This document shows positions 36,765 to 45,380 of a stretch of DNA of 64,000 bases, in pieces; the stretch's first letter is position 1, and every line of letters starts with the position of its first letter. The stretch is taken from the NCBI GenBank assembly GCA_938036315.1, contig CALHPK010000009.1, forward strand, positions 18,236 to 82,235, read 5' to 3'. This DNA is from an uncultured bacterium. Its GTDB lineage: Bacteria > Calescibacteriota > Calescibacteriia > Calescibacteriales > Calescibacteriaceae. Below the pieces are notes generated by a model. That model saw only the letters and a list, made by a program, of their open reading frames with translations. It was not told where the DNA came from and ran no database searches. The position numbers were made by a program, and so were the translations under genes.

Positions 36765-37187
36765 ATGAGCTCTGAAGAGATAAAATTTTCAATGGATATA
36801 ATTGGAGAAGATGGAGAATGGATTGAAGAAGAGTTCTGTACCAAAGATGTCGAAAAATTCTTAGATGCAATAGGAGAAGATAAAGAGCTCCTCAAACAAT
36901 TCCTTAACACAAGAGTTCTACCCCCAACATTCCTAACAATCTTCAGAAAAGGAAGACCAGATCCAAATATCCAAGGTTTCAAAACTTTTTTGCACGCAGA
37001 ACAAGAATACGAAATATTTTCTACACCAAAATCAAATAAGGTAAGGTATAGAACCCGTATCGAAAACATATACAAAAAACAAAGCAAAAAAACAGGAAAA
37101 GATATGATCTTTGTCGTCTTTGAAACCGAATTCTTCTCGGAAGGCGAAATCTTCGCAAAGGGAAAATCCACACTCGTATTTCTGTAA
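36765..37187 (+). CDS. MaoC-like N-terminal dehydratase domain protein
   Basis: A 140-residue hot-dog-fold protein resembling the FAS1-like N-terminal half of MaoC dehydratases (HadA type). Typical marks are LPPTFLTIFRKG, FLHAEQEYEIFSTP and the repeated strand VRYRTRIENIYKKQSKKTGK. In known systems such a half is structural and binds acyl chains, while a second subunit holds the catalytic Asp/His; no such partner gene is seen next to it. It lies about 95 bp upstream of panB on the same strand. Function in this position is unknown. Confidence 0.7.
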   Translation: MSSEEIKFSMDIIGEDGEWIEEEFCTKDVEKFLDAIGEDKELLKQFLNTRVLPPTFLTIFRKGRPDPNIQGFKTFLHAEQEYEIFSTPKSNKVRYRTRIENIYKKQSKKTGKDMIFVVFETEFFSEGEIFAKGKSTLVFL

Positions 37188-37283
37188 GTCTATATATAAA
37201 TTAACAGAAAAATTTTACTGTATTATCCAGCGACACTAATTTTTACTGTGAGGCTGAGACCCCTGACGGCTCAGACCTTAAAT

Positions 37284-38039
37284 ATGAGAACTGCTACAGA
37301 TATAGTAAAACTCAAAGGACAGAAAAAGATAATAGCCCTGACATCGTACACTTACCTCTTTGCAAAAATAGTAGATGAATTAAGTGTTGTCGATATAATC
37401 CTTGTGGGAGATTCAATGTCACAGGTCCTGTTCGGAGAGAGAACTACAGCAACTATACCCCTTGACATTATGATATGGTGTGCAAAAAGTGTCAGAAAAG
37501 CTGTCAAAAACGCTATGCTCGTGTTCGATATGCCATTCGGAACCTTCTACTCAAAAGAAGTTGCACTCCAAAATGTAATAAAGGTCGTAAAAGAAACAGA
37601 TGTAGATGCAGTAAAAATAGAAGGAGGCAGTGAAAAGGAAGAAATAATATCAGAAATCGTCGAGCTTGGGGTCCCGGTTATGGGGCACATAGGGCTACTA
37701 CCTCAAAAGGTAAGAATCTCAGGATACAAGAAACAAGGAAAAACTGAGGATTCAGCTAAAAAAATACTCGAAGACGCAAGAGCAGTAGAACAAGCAGGAG
37801 CTTTCACGGTTGTTCTGGAAGCCGTAGAAGAAAACCTAAGCGAAAGGATAACAAAAGAGCTCAAAATCCCAACAATAGGCATCGCCTCAGGAGATAAGTG
37901 TGACGGCAAAATCGCAGTCCTTGAAGATATAGTCGGGCTTACTCAACCACCACCTAAACACATCAAACCTTACGATAATCTCGCTCAGAAAATCAAAGAA
38001 ATAGTTATAAACTACGCAAAAGAAAACGGAGGAGGATAA
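37284..38039 (+). CDS. panB: 3-methyl-2-oxobutanoate hydroxymethyltransferase
   Basis: PanB adds a hydroxymethyl group from methylene-THF to ketoisovalerate, the first step of pantothenate synthesis. The 251 residues from the ATG at 37284 include LTSYTYLFAKIVD, ILVGDSMSQVLFGE (metal-binding Asp), VDAVKIEGG, GHIGLLPQ and GIASGDKCDGKIAV. A GTG at 37248 would extend it by twelve residues. First gene of a clear panB-panC-panD set; the gap to panC is 28 bp. Confidence 0.95.
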   Translation: MRTATDIVKLKGQKKIIALTSYTYLFAKIVDELSVVDIILVGDSMSQVLFGERTTATIPLDIMIWCAKSVRKAVKNAMLVFDMPFGTFYSKEVALQNVIKVVKETDVDAVKIEGGSEKEEIISEIVELGVPVMGHIGLLPQKVRISGYKKQGKTEDSAKKILEDARAVEQAGAFTVVLEAVEENLSERITKELKIPTIGIASGDKCDGKIAVLEDIVGLTQPPPKHIKPYDNLAQKIKEIVINYAKENGGG

Positions 38040-38067
38040 GAAGAATAAAAACTATAAAAGAAAGGTT

Positions 38068-39036
38068 ATGAAAGTTATAAGAAATATAAAAAAAATGCAG
38101 AGCGAAGCAGAAAATCTCAGACTAAAAAAGAAAAAAATCGGATTTGTCCCAACTATGGGATATCTACATAACGGGCACATAAGGCTAATCAAGGAAGCAA
38201 GAAAAATCTCCGATGTCGTAGTAGTTAGCATATTTGTCAACCCAAAGCAGTTTGGCCCCACAGAAGACTACGAGAGGTATCCCCGCAATGAAAAGAGAGA
38301 TCTATGGATCTGCAAAACAGAAAATGTAGACTACGTTTTTATCCCGTCCGTGAAAGATATGTATCCGGTAGGATTCCAAACATATGTAGAAGTTGAAGAA
38401 CTGGAAAAAACTATGTGCGGAGTTTCAAGACCTGGACACTTCAGAGGAGTTGCCACCGTCGTTTCAAAACTATTCAATATAGTAAAACCTCATTTTGCTT
38501 TTTTTGGACTCAAAGATTATCAGCAGGCTCTTATTGTGAAAAGAATGATAGAAGATTTGAATTTTGATATAAAAATAAAGTTTGTTGAAACAGTTAGAGA
38601 ACCCGATGGATTAGCACTGTCATCAAGAAATTCTTATCTCTCACAAGACGAAAGAAAGATAGCTAGTTCTATACCAGAATCATTAGTCCTAGCTCAGAAT
38701 CTGGTAAAACAAGGAGTAAAAGAAGTTCCTAAAATAGTCTCAAAAATCAAAGAAAAACTTGAAAGCGCCGGGGCAAAAGTAGATTATATTGAAGTTGTAG
38801 ATCCGGATACATTGGAAAGATTGAAAATTGTGGAGAATGGGAGAAAATACCTTGTTGCTATTGCTTGTTTTGTTGGTAAAACACGTCTCATTGATAATTT
38901 CTTTTTCGACGGAAAGCGGCTCAGAAATTTTCCCAAAATAAAAAATCTCCAAGAAAATGAGGGATTTATTAAAGATGTAAGCGCAGAAAATGGAGGTAAA
39001 CATCATGAGGATACTTCTAAAGTCAAAAATACATAA
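38068..39036 (+). CDS. panC: Pantoate-beta-alanine ligase
   Basis: PanC condenses pantoate and beta-alanine with ATP to give pantothenate. The nucleotidyltransferase motifs are GFVPTMGYLHNGHIRLI near residue 30, then FVNPKQFGPTEDYERYPR, RPGHFRGVATVVSKLFNI, FFGLKDYQQ and LALSSRNSYLS. At 322 residues it is about 40 longer than usual, because the C-terminal tail after the NF..DGKRL region runs on into panD. The gene overlaps panD by 32 bp. Confidence 0.95.
   Translation: MKVIRNIKKMQSEAENLRLKKKKIGFVPTMGYLHNGHIRLIKEARKISDVVVVSIFVNPKQFGPTEDYERYPRNEKRDLWICKTENVDYVFIPSVKDMYPVGFQTYVEVEELEKTMCGVSRPGHFRGVATVVSKLFNIVKPHFAFFGLKDYQQALIVKRMIEDLNFDIKIKFVETVREPDGLALSSRNSYLSQDERKIASSIPESLVLAQNLVKQGVKEVPKIVSKIKEKLESAGAKVDYIEVVDPDTLERLKIVENGRKYLVAIACFVGKTRLIDNFFFDGKRLRNFPKIKNLQENEGFIKDVSAENGGKHHEDTSKVKNT
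38992..38997 (+). promoter_or_regulatory. Shine-Dalgarno deciding the panD start
   Basis: GGAGGT inside the end of panC lies seven bases before the ATG at 39005. It supports that start over an upstream alternative at 38990. Confidence 0.7.
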
Positions 39037-39358
39037 TGCAGTTGTAACCGAGGCAAATATAAACTATGAAGGCTCTATATCTATACCTGAAAATCTTATG
39101 GAAGAGGCAGATATTATAGAGGGTGAGCAAGTTCATGTCTACAATATAACCAATGGCGCAAGGTTTATAACTTATGCCATAAAAGACTATGACGCTAAGA
39201 TAGCAGTAAATGGCGCAGCTGCAAAGCTCTGTTTCCCAGGTGACAGAATAATAATCGTCGCATTTGGAGTCTACTCAGAAGAAGAATCGAAAAATCATAA
39301 AGCGAAAATAGTAATAGTCGATAATCAGAACAGAATAATAAAAAAATATGAAAAATGA
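39005..39358 (+). CDS. panD: Aspartate 1-decarboxylase
   Basis: PanD makes beta-alanine for PanC. It is a self-cleaving pyruvoyl enzyme: cleavage is expected between G23 and S24 in NYEGSISI, where Ser becomes the pyruvoyl group. The rest, including EGEQVHVYNITNGARF and NGAAAKLCFPGDRIIIVAFG, is standard. 117 residues from the ATG at 39005. It starts within the end of panC, with translational coupling likely. Its end is followed by overlapping imperfect duplications that reach the end of rfbB. Confidence 0.95.
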   Translation: MRILLKSKIHNAVVTEANINYEGSISIPENLMEEADIIEGEQVHVYNITNGARFITYAIKDYDAKIAVNGAAAKLCFPGDRIIIVAFGVYSEEESKNHKAKIVIVDNQNRIIKKYEK

Positions 39359-39367
39359 TAAGCTCGG

Positions 39368-39443
39368 ACTGAGTATGCTGATGAACTGAGTATGCTAAAA
39401 TAGAGCCTCATATATGAGTATACTAAAATAGATCCCCATATAT
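39368..39443. repeat. Nested tandem duplications between panD and rfbB
   Basis: ACTGAGTATGCT occurs at 39368 and 39385 (17-bp period). A longer imperfect unit of 28 bp, 39388-39415 then 39416-39443, begins GAGTAT-CTAAAATAGA and has about three or four mismatches. The last copy contains the stop codon of rfbB (39423-39425 on the minus strand). Confidence 0.8.
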
Positions 39444-40427
39444 TCTCCTTTTATGTTCCTCAAACTCCGGAGAATTCCTAATCTTTTCCCATATATTTCT
39501 ATTTTCAATGTACCACCTTATCGTTTTTTTTAGCCCTTCTTCAAATGTGGTCTTGGGCTTGAATTTTGTATGTTTCCCTATTTTTTCTGATTTCATCGCA
39601 TATCGAAAATCATGCGCAGGTCTATCTTTCACAAATGTGATGAGTGAAGTTGGTTTCCCAAGTTCTTTCAGAATCATCTTAGCTACATCAATATTCCTTT
39701 TCTCTTGCCCGGCTCCCATATTGTATGTTTCCCCTTTGCGTCCCTTCAGAGCACAGGCAATCAACCCCTCAGCACAGTCCTCTACGTAAAGCCAGTCCCT
39801 TACATTTCGACCAGTCCCGTATATTGGAATGGGCTTGTTATCAATCGCATTGGTTATGCATAGCGGAATGAATTTTTCAGGATACTGGTATGGGCCGTAG
39901 TTGTTCGATGGTCTGACAACAATCACTGGGACCTTGAACATATGAAAGTACGCCTGGGCAAGGAGATCTCCAGCAGCTTTCGAAGCAGAATATGGCGAAG
40001 AAGGATTCATCGGCGACATCTCAGTAAAGTATCCCTTTTTTATCGAACCATAGACCTCATCGGTTGAAACATGAATGAAAACTCCAACACCACGCCTCCT
40101 TGCAACATCTAACAAAGTGTATGTCCCGAAAATATTTGTTCTGAGAAATTTCGGATGATCATATATAGATCTATCCACATGAGATTCTGCCGCAAGATGG
40201 AAGACAATATCTAATCCCCTTGAGAAAATTTCATCTACAATACCTTCATCACAAATATCCCCCTTTATGAATTCAATCTTATCCTTTACCGGTAGTAGAT
40301 TCTCCGGATTTCCAGCATATGTCAGGACATCAAGAACTATTACTTTTGATCGCGGCAGTTTTTCTACAATCTTGTGAACAAGGTTGGAACCTATGAATCC
40401 CGCTCCTCCTGTTACTAAAATCCTCAT
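39423..40427 (-). CDS. rfbB: dTDP-glucose 4,6-dehydratase
   Basis: This extended SDR converts dTDP-glucose to the 4-keto-6-deoxy sugar used for rhamnose and other surface sugars. 334 residues. NAD motif TGGAGFIGSNLV at the start, HLAAESHVDRSI, VSTDEVYGS with the active-site Asp/Glu pair, and YSASKAAGD with the catalytic Tyr and Lys. RPSNNYGPYQYPEKFIPL and GTGRNVRDWLYVEDC are specific for RfbB. The genes rfbA, rfbC and rfbD are not nearby. The downstream end lies in the duplicated region; murG is upstream on the same strand. Confidence 0.93.
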   Translation of the reverse strand: MRILVTGGAGFIGSNLVHKIVEKLPRSKVIVLDVLTYAGNPENLLPVKDKIEFIKGDICDEGIVDEIFSRGLDIVFHLAAESHVDRSIYDHPKFLRTNIFGTYTLLDVARRRGVGVFIHVSTDEVYGSIKKGYFTEMSPMNPSSPYSASKAAGDLLAQAYFHMFKVPVIVVRPSNNYGPYQYPEKFIPLCITNAIDNKPIPIYGTGRNVRDWLYVEDCAEGLIACALKGRKGETYNMGAGQEKRNIDVAKMILKELGKPTSLITFVKDRPAHDFRYAMKSEKIGKHTKFKPKTTFEEGLKKTIRWYIENRNIWEKIRNSPEFEEHKRRIYGDLF

Positions 40428-40511
40428 GTGGATAATTCTATTGTAGAAGTTTTTTGATTTCGCTTTTCCAAGTTTTTGATTTTTCCAGTATCCCTCACTT
40501 GAGTCAGCTGA

Positions 40512-41597
40512 CTAAATTCTGACTTCTGATGAGAGAAAGAATTTGATTTTTTCTTTCGCATCCGGTATCTGAATATCCGACATTCTCCTTTGGATTTCAT
40601 CCCTTATATCTTTGTGGAGTAGTTGAAAAAGGTTTACTTCAAATTTATTTAAGTTCGTCTGCTCAGCTATGAAGCAGGCATCTTTGAGCAAAGATATAGG
40701 ATTTTTAAATTGGTGGTTTCCAGCTGAGTGGGGCAATGGAACGAATATAGCTGGCTTTCTGGCAATAGCTACCTCAAAGACTGTCCCAGCTCCGCCCCTT
40801 GCTACTACGAAATCACACAATCCATAGTAATACCCCGGTCTTTCAGTAAAAGGGAAAACTTCTGCTTCAATCCCAATATCTCCGTAAAACTTTTGGGCTC
40901 TTTCATAGAAAAGATCTCCTGTCTGGTGGAAGATCCGAATTCTTGGGATGCTTCTACTGCTGGAAATTATTTTCCTTAAAGCTTCGATAAAAAGGATGTT
41001 AAGTCCAACTGCACCTTGGCTCCCGCCTGATATAAAAATACTTACTTCCCCGTTTTTCTGCTCCTTGTTCTTCTGCTCGATCCCAAGCTGTAGGTCTTTG
41101 TTGAACTTTTCCCTTATGGGCAACCCAGTATATTTTATCTTTCTCCTCACAAATCTTGGAAACTCTGTATCCTTGAAAGAGACAAAAATTCCATCAGAAA
41201 GTACAGATAATATCTTGTTGGCGAGTCCTGGAACTGTATTTTGCTCATGTATGAAAACTTTCTTTTTCAAGATTTTTCCAGCAAGGCACACAGGACCGCT
41301 AACATATCCTCCAAAGCCTATAATCACATCAGGATTTATTGATTTTATGATGCTAAGCGCGGATTTTAAAGCTCCAAAGGATGACATTATCCCTTCGACA
41401 GCCTTCAGACCTTTCCCAGTAATTGGCTTTACCTCTATAAAAAACTTCCTACCCGGAATCTGATCAACAAATCTCTGCTCGACTTTTCTCGATCTGCTAG
41501 TTATGAAAAATACTTCTGAGTCCCCTACGGATTCAGCTAAAGCTATTGCAGGAACTATATGACCTCCCGTTCCTCCCGCTACTATGCATATTTTCAT
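40512..41597 (-). CDS. murG: UDP-N-acetylglucosamine:lipid I transferase
   Basis: MurG adds GlcNAc to lipid I at the inner leaflet, forming lipid II for peptidoglycan. It has 361 residues. The N-terminal glycine loop is AGGTGGHIVPAIALAE, followed by GFGGYVSGPVCLAG and HEQNTVPGLANKIL. The C-terminal domain has SGGSQGAVGLN and the donor site VARGGAGTVFEVAIARKPAIFVPLPHSAGNHQ. It lies outside any dcw cluster; rodA is 1.8 kb away on the other strand. Confidence 0.95.
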   Translation of the reverse strand: MKICIVAGGTGGHIVPAIALAESVGDSEVFFITSRSRKVEQRFVDQIPGRKFFIEVKPITGKGLKAVEGIMSSFGALKSALSIIKSINPDVIIGFGGYVSGPVCLAGKILKKKVFIHEQNTVPGLANKILSVLSDGIFVSFKDTEFPRFVRRKIKYTGLPIREKFNKDLQLGIEQKNKEQKNGEVSIFISGGSQGAVGLNILFIEALRKIISSSRSIPRIRIFHQTGDLFYERAQKFYGDIGIEAEVFPFTERPGYYYGLCDFVVARGGAGTVFEVAIARKPAIFVPLPHSAGNHQFKNPISLLKDACFIAEQTNLNKFEVNLFQLLHKDIRDEIQRRMSDIQIPDAKEKIKFFLSSEVRI

Positions 41598-41792
41598 CTG
41601 AGATTTGCTCTGAATTTAGGAATTTTTCTCCAGAATTAAGTTAATACTAATTTTTCTTGATCATCCTTATTGAAGAACTTTAGGAATAGCTCTGATGTTG
41701 AAATTCATCCAGCTGTATATGTATATATATAAGATATTTCACAGGAATGAGTAACAAATAGCACCGGCATGATATGATAGAAATTTTAAGAT

Positions 41793-42758
41793 ATGGCAGA
41801 AAAACTAAAAAAAATCTTTCATAGAATAAGTGATATTGCAAAAATAGGTCTGCAGAAACTATATCCATCCTGTAGCATTTGTGTCGGGGACAAAGAGAAT
41901 TTTTTTGTAGATTACTACAACTGCGGTAAAGAAAGTCTTTTTGACATTGCATCACTAACCAAACCAATAGCTGGGAGTTCTATAATTCTTTCACTTGATA
42001 TTCTGTATCAAAAAATTGCGGATGTCCTTCCTCCTCCTGAGACGGACGAAGATGAAAAAAAGAAAATAGAAGTAATTGATATTTTGGAACATAAAGGGGG
42101 GTTCCGTGCACATCTACCGCTCTTTGAAGGAGAAACTCCAGGGAAAAATACAAGAGAAAAAATAATGAAAAAAGCCTGGAATGCTCCACTACAAAATAAA
42201 CCAAAAGAAAAGACAATCTACAGCGACATAGGATTCATATGCCTTACATACTTTGTAGAGAATTTCACATCGAAAAGAGTAGATGAACTTTTCAATCGGA
42301 TAAGATCAGAAATAGGAATGCAAAATACCTTCTTTTTCGAGAATATTCCAGAAAATAGGAAAAAAGACGTAATCCCTACATCGGATAATTTCCGAGTGCA
42401 CGATGAAAACTCATTTTTTATGAATGGAGTTTCTTTACACGCAGGACTTTTCTCAAATGTAGAAGATATAGCAAAATTCTGCATATACATCATACAAGAA
42501 AGAAAAGAAGATCTTAAAGAGGTCGGAGGCAAGGAATATCTTTTGGGATTTGATACATTCAGAACTAACAGCAAAGTACTTCTTGGACATCTTGGGTTTA
42601 CAGGATGTGGGTTCTGGATAGACATCAAGAAAGAAACCTATGCAATCTTCCTGACAAATAGAGTATATCCTTCGGTAGGGAGGTATCCATCAAAAGCGCC
42701 CGAAGAGTTCCTAAAACTAAGAGAAAGTGTGTGGAAAACTCTTGCGTCCTGCGAGTAA
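41793..42758 (+). CDS. Beta-lactamase-related serine hydrolase
   Basis: A 321-residue member of the class C beta-lactamase / EstB esterase family. The nucleophile motif SxxK is S54-K57 in DIASLTKP, the Tyr motif is YSD near residue 149, and a C-terminal HLGFTGCGFWID corresponds to the third element of EstB-like enzymes. No signal peptide is evident, so it is probably cytoplasmic and more likely an esterase or peptidase than a beta-lactamase. The substrate is unknown. Its 3' flank carries a 15-bp duplication. Confidence 0.82.
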   Translation: MAEKLKKIFHRISDIAKIGLQKLYPSCSICVGDKENFFVDYYNCGKESLFDIASLTKPIAGSSIILSLDILYQKIADVLPPPETDEDEKKKIEVIDILEHKGGFRAHLPLFEGETPGKNTREKIMKKAWNAPLQNKPKEKTIYSDIGFICLTYFVENFTSKRVDELFNRIRSEIGMQNTFFFENIPENRKKDVIPTSDNFRVHDENSFFMNGVSLHAGLFSNVEDIAKFCIYIIQERKEDLKEVGGKEYLLGFDTFRTNSKVLLGHLGFTGCGFWIDIKKETYAIFLTNRVYPSVGRYPSKAPEEFLKLRESVWKTLASCE

Positions 42759-42763
42759 GATGT

Positions 42764-42793
42764 GAAGTTGAAAAACTGGAAGTTGAAAAACTG
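42764..42793. repeat. 15-bp perfect tandem duplication
   Basis: GAAGTTGAAAAACTG at 42764-42778 is repeated at 42779-42793, starting five bases after the stop codon of the serine hydrolase. Confidence 0.92.
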
Positions 42794-42872
42794 AAAGTCT
42801 GATAAATTGCCAAAATCCCAAATGAAATTGCTAAAACACAAAAAACTCTCTAAAAAGCTAAATTTATTTATT

Positions 42873-43352
42873 ATGCTTGAAAAAGGATCCCCCACAGAAG
42901 CTACAGGAATAATAGCTCCCCCTGAGACCAGATACAAAAATGTTGAGAGAACACCATCTTTGACAGAAAATCTGTATGTTAAAGCTATTGAAGGATTTAA
43001 AGTTACCATAAAGAATCTTTTCCAAAAAAAAGTAACTATAAGGTATCCAGAGGAGAGAAAGGAGCTTCCAAAAGACTATAGAGGTAGACACTACCTCGAT
43101 ACAGAAAAATGTGTAGCATGTGAATTCTGCGCCGCTGCATGCCCTGTTAACATAATTTTTATCGCTGGGGAACCACATCCAGAAAAAATAAGGCATCCGC
43201 GCATCTTCAACATAGATATACTCAAGTGTATATTTTGCGGATACTGCGTTGAAGCCTGTCCAACCGGAGCATTGCAGATGACCGATGTCTATGAACTTTA
43301 TTCACCAGAAAGATTCATCCTAACAATAGATGAACTTGCAAGAAAACCATAA
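42873..43352 (+). CDS. nuoI: NADH-quinone oxidoreductase subunit I-like ferredoxin
   Basis: This protein carries two [4Fe-4S] clusters as in the complex I subunit that passes electrons toward quinone. Cluster cysteines are C80, C83, C86, C90 and C119, C122, C125, C129 in two CxxCxxCxxxCP motifs. VTIRYPEER and YRGRHYL are subunit I marks. From ATG 42873 it has 159 residues, with about 35 more at the N-terminus than usual; starts at 42822 or TTG 42807 would add more. No other nuo gene is near, so it is either a dispersed subunit or a NuoI-like electron carrier for another enzyme. Confidence 0.83.
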   Translation: MLEKGSPTEATGIIAPPETRYKNVERTPSLTENLYVKAIEGFKVTIKNLFQKKVTIRYPEERKELPKDYRGRHYLDTEKCVACEFCAAACPVNIIFIAGEPHPEKIRHPRIFNIDILKCIFCGYCVEACPTGALQMTDVYELYSPERFILTIDELARKP

Positions 43353-43388
43353 AAACTAAAGTAAGCCCAGATCCTGATTCTAAAAGTT

Positions 43389-44501
43389 ATGCTATCTCCT
43401 CAAAGGATAGCAAGCTACATCATTATATCTTTATTCACCATAATAATCGTGATTGGTAACATAAATATGTGGAGCATATCCAAAAAACTAGGAGACCATT
43501 CATATTTTGACAAGTACTCTCTCATATCTATTTTTTCTATATTATCATTTTTTATAGGGAATGTTATAGGAAGGAAATCCTATAAACTGATTTTCTGGAT
43601 CGGAGTAATAACCTTCATAACCGGTTTAGCTTTACTCATACTTGTTGATTTTTATGGGACAACAATTTTTGGAGCAAAAAGGTGGGTATACATTGGTGGA
43701 ATGAGCATTCAGCCAACCGAAATCATCAAAGTTCCTATAGCCATAATATCGGCTTATCTTTTGGCGTCATACCGTCCGTCGAAGTTTCTGCTAATCTCTC
43801 CTATTATTTTTATTATACCGATTGCGTTGATTGCTGATCAGCCCGATTATGGCTCAGCTCTGATAATTTTCTTGATCTTCTACATATGCATAATCTTATC
43901 CGAAATACCATTAAAAATAACCCTATCTATATCCGCTATCATTTTAGTAATCTCACCAATAGTACTTTGGAACTGGGGATTAAAGGAGTATCATAAAGAG
44001 AGAATAAGAGCTCTACTGAACCCAGAAGAAAATGTTCTGACTTCTGCATATCAGACAATACAATCTAAAATAGCAATAGCAACTGGGGGGCTCAAAGGAG
44101 TAGGATTTGCCCAGGGATATCATAGCAGTGGTAAATGGATACCGAACCTTCCTTCAGATTTTGCATTCGTATCCATAGCAGAAGACTTCGGGTTTATAGG
44201 AGTATCTTTAACACTTATTCTACTGTTCGGATTCATAGCTTCCTTACTATATAAGGCATTCGTATCGTCAAGTAGATTTCCTCAGCTCCTACTATCCATA
44301 ACAGCTGGAATCCTTGCAGAACACACTACAATTAACCTTTCTATGCTTGTTGGAATCATTCCAGTTATAGGCATACCACTGACTTTGATCTCTCACGCAG
44401 GAACTCATAATGTATCAATTTCATTTCTAATTGGAATATGCTACGGAATTAGAGATGAAGAGAAAAGATTCAAATTTATTCACTATGACGAAATAAAATA
44501 A
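43389..44501 (+). CDS. rodA: Rod-shape peptidoglycan polymerase RodA
   Basis: RodA is the SEDS-family glycosyltransferase that polymerises lipid II during cell elongation with a class B PBP. The 370-residue protein has about ten membrane segments. GAKRWVYIGGMSIQPTEIIK and ADQPDYGSALI (with the catalytic Asp region) are conserved, as are GGLKGVGFAQG and LPSDFAFVSIAEDFGF. RodA is favoured over FtsW by QPDYG and the short loops. No mreB, mreC or pbp2 is in the window. Confidence 0.92.
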   Translation: MLSPQRIASYIIISLFTIIIVIGNINMWSISKKLGDHSYFDKYSLISIFSILSFFIGNVIGRKSYKLIFWIGVITFITGLALLILVDFYGTTIFGAKRWVYIGGMSIQPTEIIKVPIAIISAYLLASYRPSKFLLISPIIFIIPIALIADQPDYGSALIIFLIFYICIILSEIPLKITLSISAIILVISPIVLWNWGLKEYHKERIRALLNPEENVLTSAYQTIQSKIAIATGGLKGVGFAQGYHSSGKWIPNLPSDFAFVSIAEDFGFIGVSLTLILLFGFIASLLYKAFVSSSRFPQLLLSITAGILAEHTTINLSMLVGIIPVIGIPLTLISHAGTHNVSISFLIGICYGIRDEEKRFKFIHYDEIK

Positions 44502-44519
44502 TAAGAATAAGAAAAGAAA

Positions 44520-44539
44520 GTTCACCCGCGTTCACCCGT
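44520..44539. repeat. 10-bp tandem duplication
   Basis: GTTCACCCGC and GTTCACCCGT are adjacent, 19 bp after the rodA stop. They are GC-rich for this genome and stand out in an AT-rich spacer. Confidence 0.75.
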
Positions 44540-44646
44540 CACCTAAATACGTAAAAAAAGTCAAAAAATAGTTAACTAAATTAATCATTTATAAAATAAA
44601 CGTAAATATAAAATTATAAGATTATATCTATCAGGAGTATAGATGT

Positions 44647-45357
44647 ATGATATCTTCTAAAGAAACAAAAGATCAGACTGGCTTTTCTCCTTTCAATCCT
44701 ATATTTTTTGAGCAGGAGGCGGGAAGCAAAATCGTAGTACTTATAGATAAAATATCTAAAGTCTTAAGAAATAGTATGTGGGATAAAGTTCAAAAATACG
44801 ACATCACAGCAACGCAGGGCTTTATTCTCGTATATCTTCTCTACAGTAGAGAAGAAAGAAGAAATATAAGTTCTATATCCGAAGACTTTAGAGTTTCAAA
44901 ACCAACTATATCACGATCAGTTGATATACTTATTAACAAAGGTTTCATAGATAAAAAAGTAAATGAGAAAAACAAAAGGATTCACATCATCTCGCTAACT
45001 CCAAAAGGACTCGAAGTCGCGCAAGAACTATCCTCGTTCGCTACAGATATGGCAAAAATAGTATCCACAACTTTGACACCTAAAGAAAAGGGGAGTATAA
45101 TTAAAGCTCTCCTGCTTTTAGCAAATAAACTCTGCAATGAGAAAATGATAGGGGAAATTAACTCATGCGTAAGGTGTGCCTTTTTCTCTCAAGACTGGAA
45201 AACTGCAGATAATTTCTGGTGCTCAAAACTCAAAATCTTTCTCACAGTAGAAAATATAAGAATAGACTGTCCATATTTTGAACCAATCCTGAAAAAAGAG
45301 GTAATAAGAAAAAGAGGGAGAAGAAAGGTAGCATCAGAGAAAAAATCTGAACTATGA
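44647..45357 (+). CDS. MarR-family regulator with C-terminal Cys-rich extension
   Basis: A winged-helix DNA-binding protein of 236 residues. The recognition region is ISSISEDFRVSKPTISRSVD (about 74-93) and the wing follows at about 100-118. Beyond the normal MarR length there is a tail with C174, C177, C192 and C208 (CVRC...WCSK...DCPYFEP), a spacing suited to a zinc or iron-sulfur site, then a basic end. It may sense metal or redox state; that is inference. AGGAG ten bases upstream supports the ATG at 44647. Target genes are unknown. Its stop codon lies in an imperfect 21-bp duplication. Confidence 0.85.
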   Translation: MISSKETKDQTGFSPFNPIFFEQEAGSKIVVLIDKISKVLRNSMWDKVQKYDITATQGFILVYLLYSREERRNISSISEDFRVSKPTISRSVDILINKGFIDKKVNEKNKRIHIISLTPKGLEVAQELSSFATDMAKIVSTTLTPKEKGSIIKALLLLANKLCNEKMIGEINSCVRCAFFSQDWKTADNFWCSKLKIFLTVENIRIDCPYFEPILKKEVIRKRGRRKVASEKKSEL

Positions 45358-45377
45358 GGAAAAAAATATGAACTATA
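45337..45377. repeat. Imperfect duplication spanning the marR stop
   Basis: 45337-45357 and 45356-45377 share GAGAAAAAAT-TGAACTAT with small differences. The TGA ending the first copy is the regulator's stop codon (45355-45357). Confidence 0.65.
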
Positions 45378-45380
45378 ACC

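Noticed and set aside
41793..42758. Reading the serine hydrolase as an antibiotic-resistance beta-lactamase
   Set aside because: No signal peptide and EstB-like motifs; the family is mostly esterases and peptidases, so resistance is not supported.
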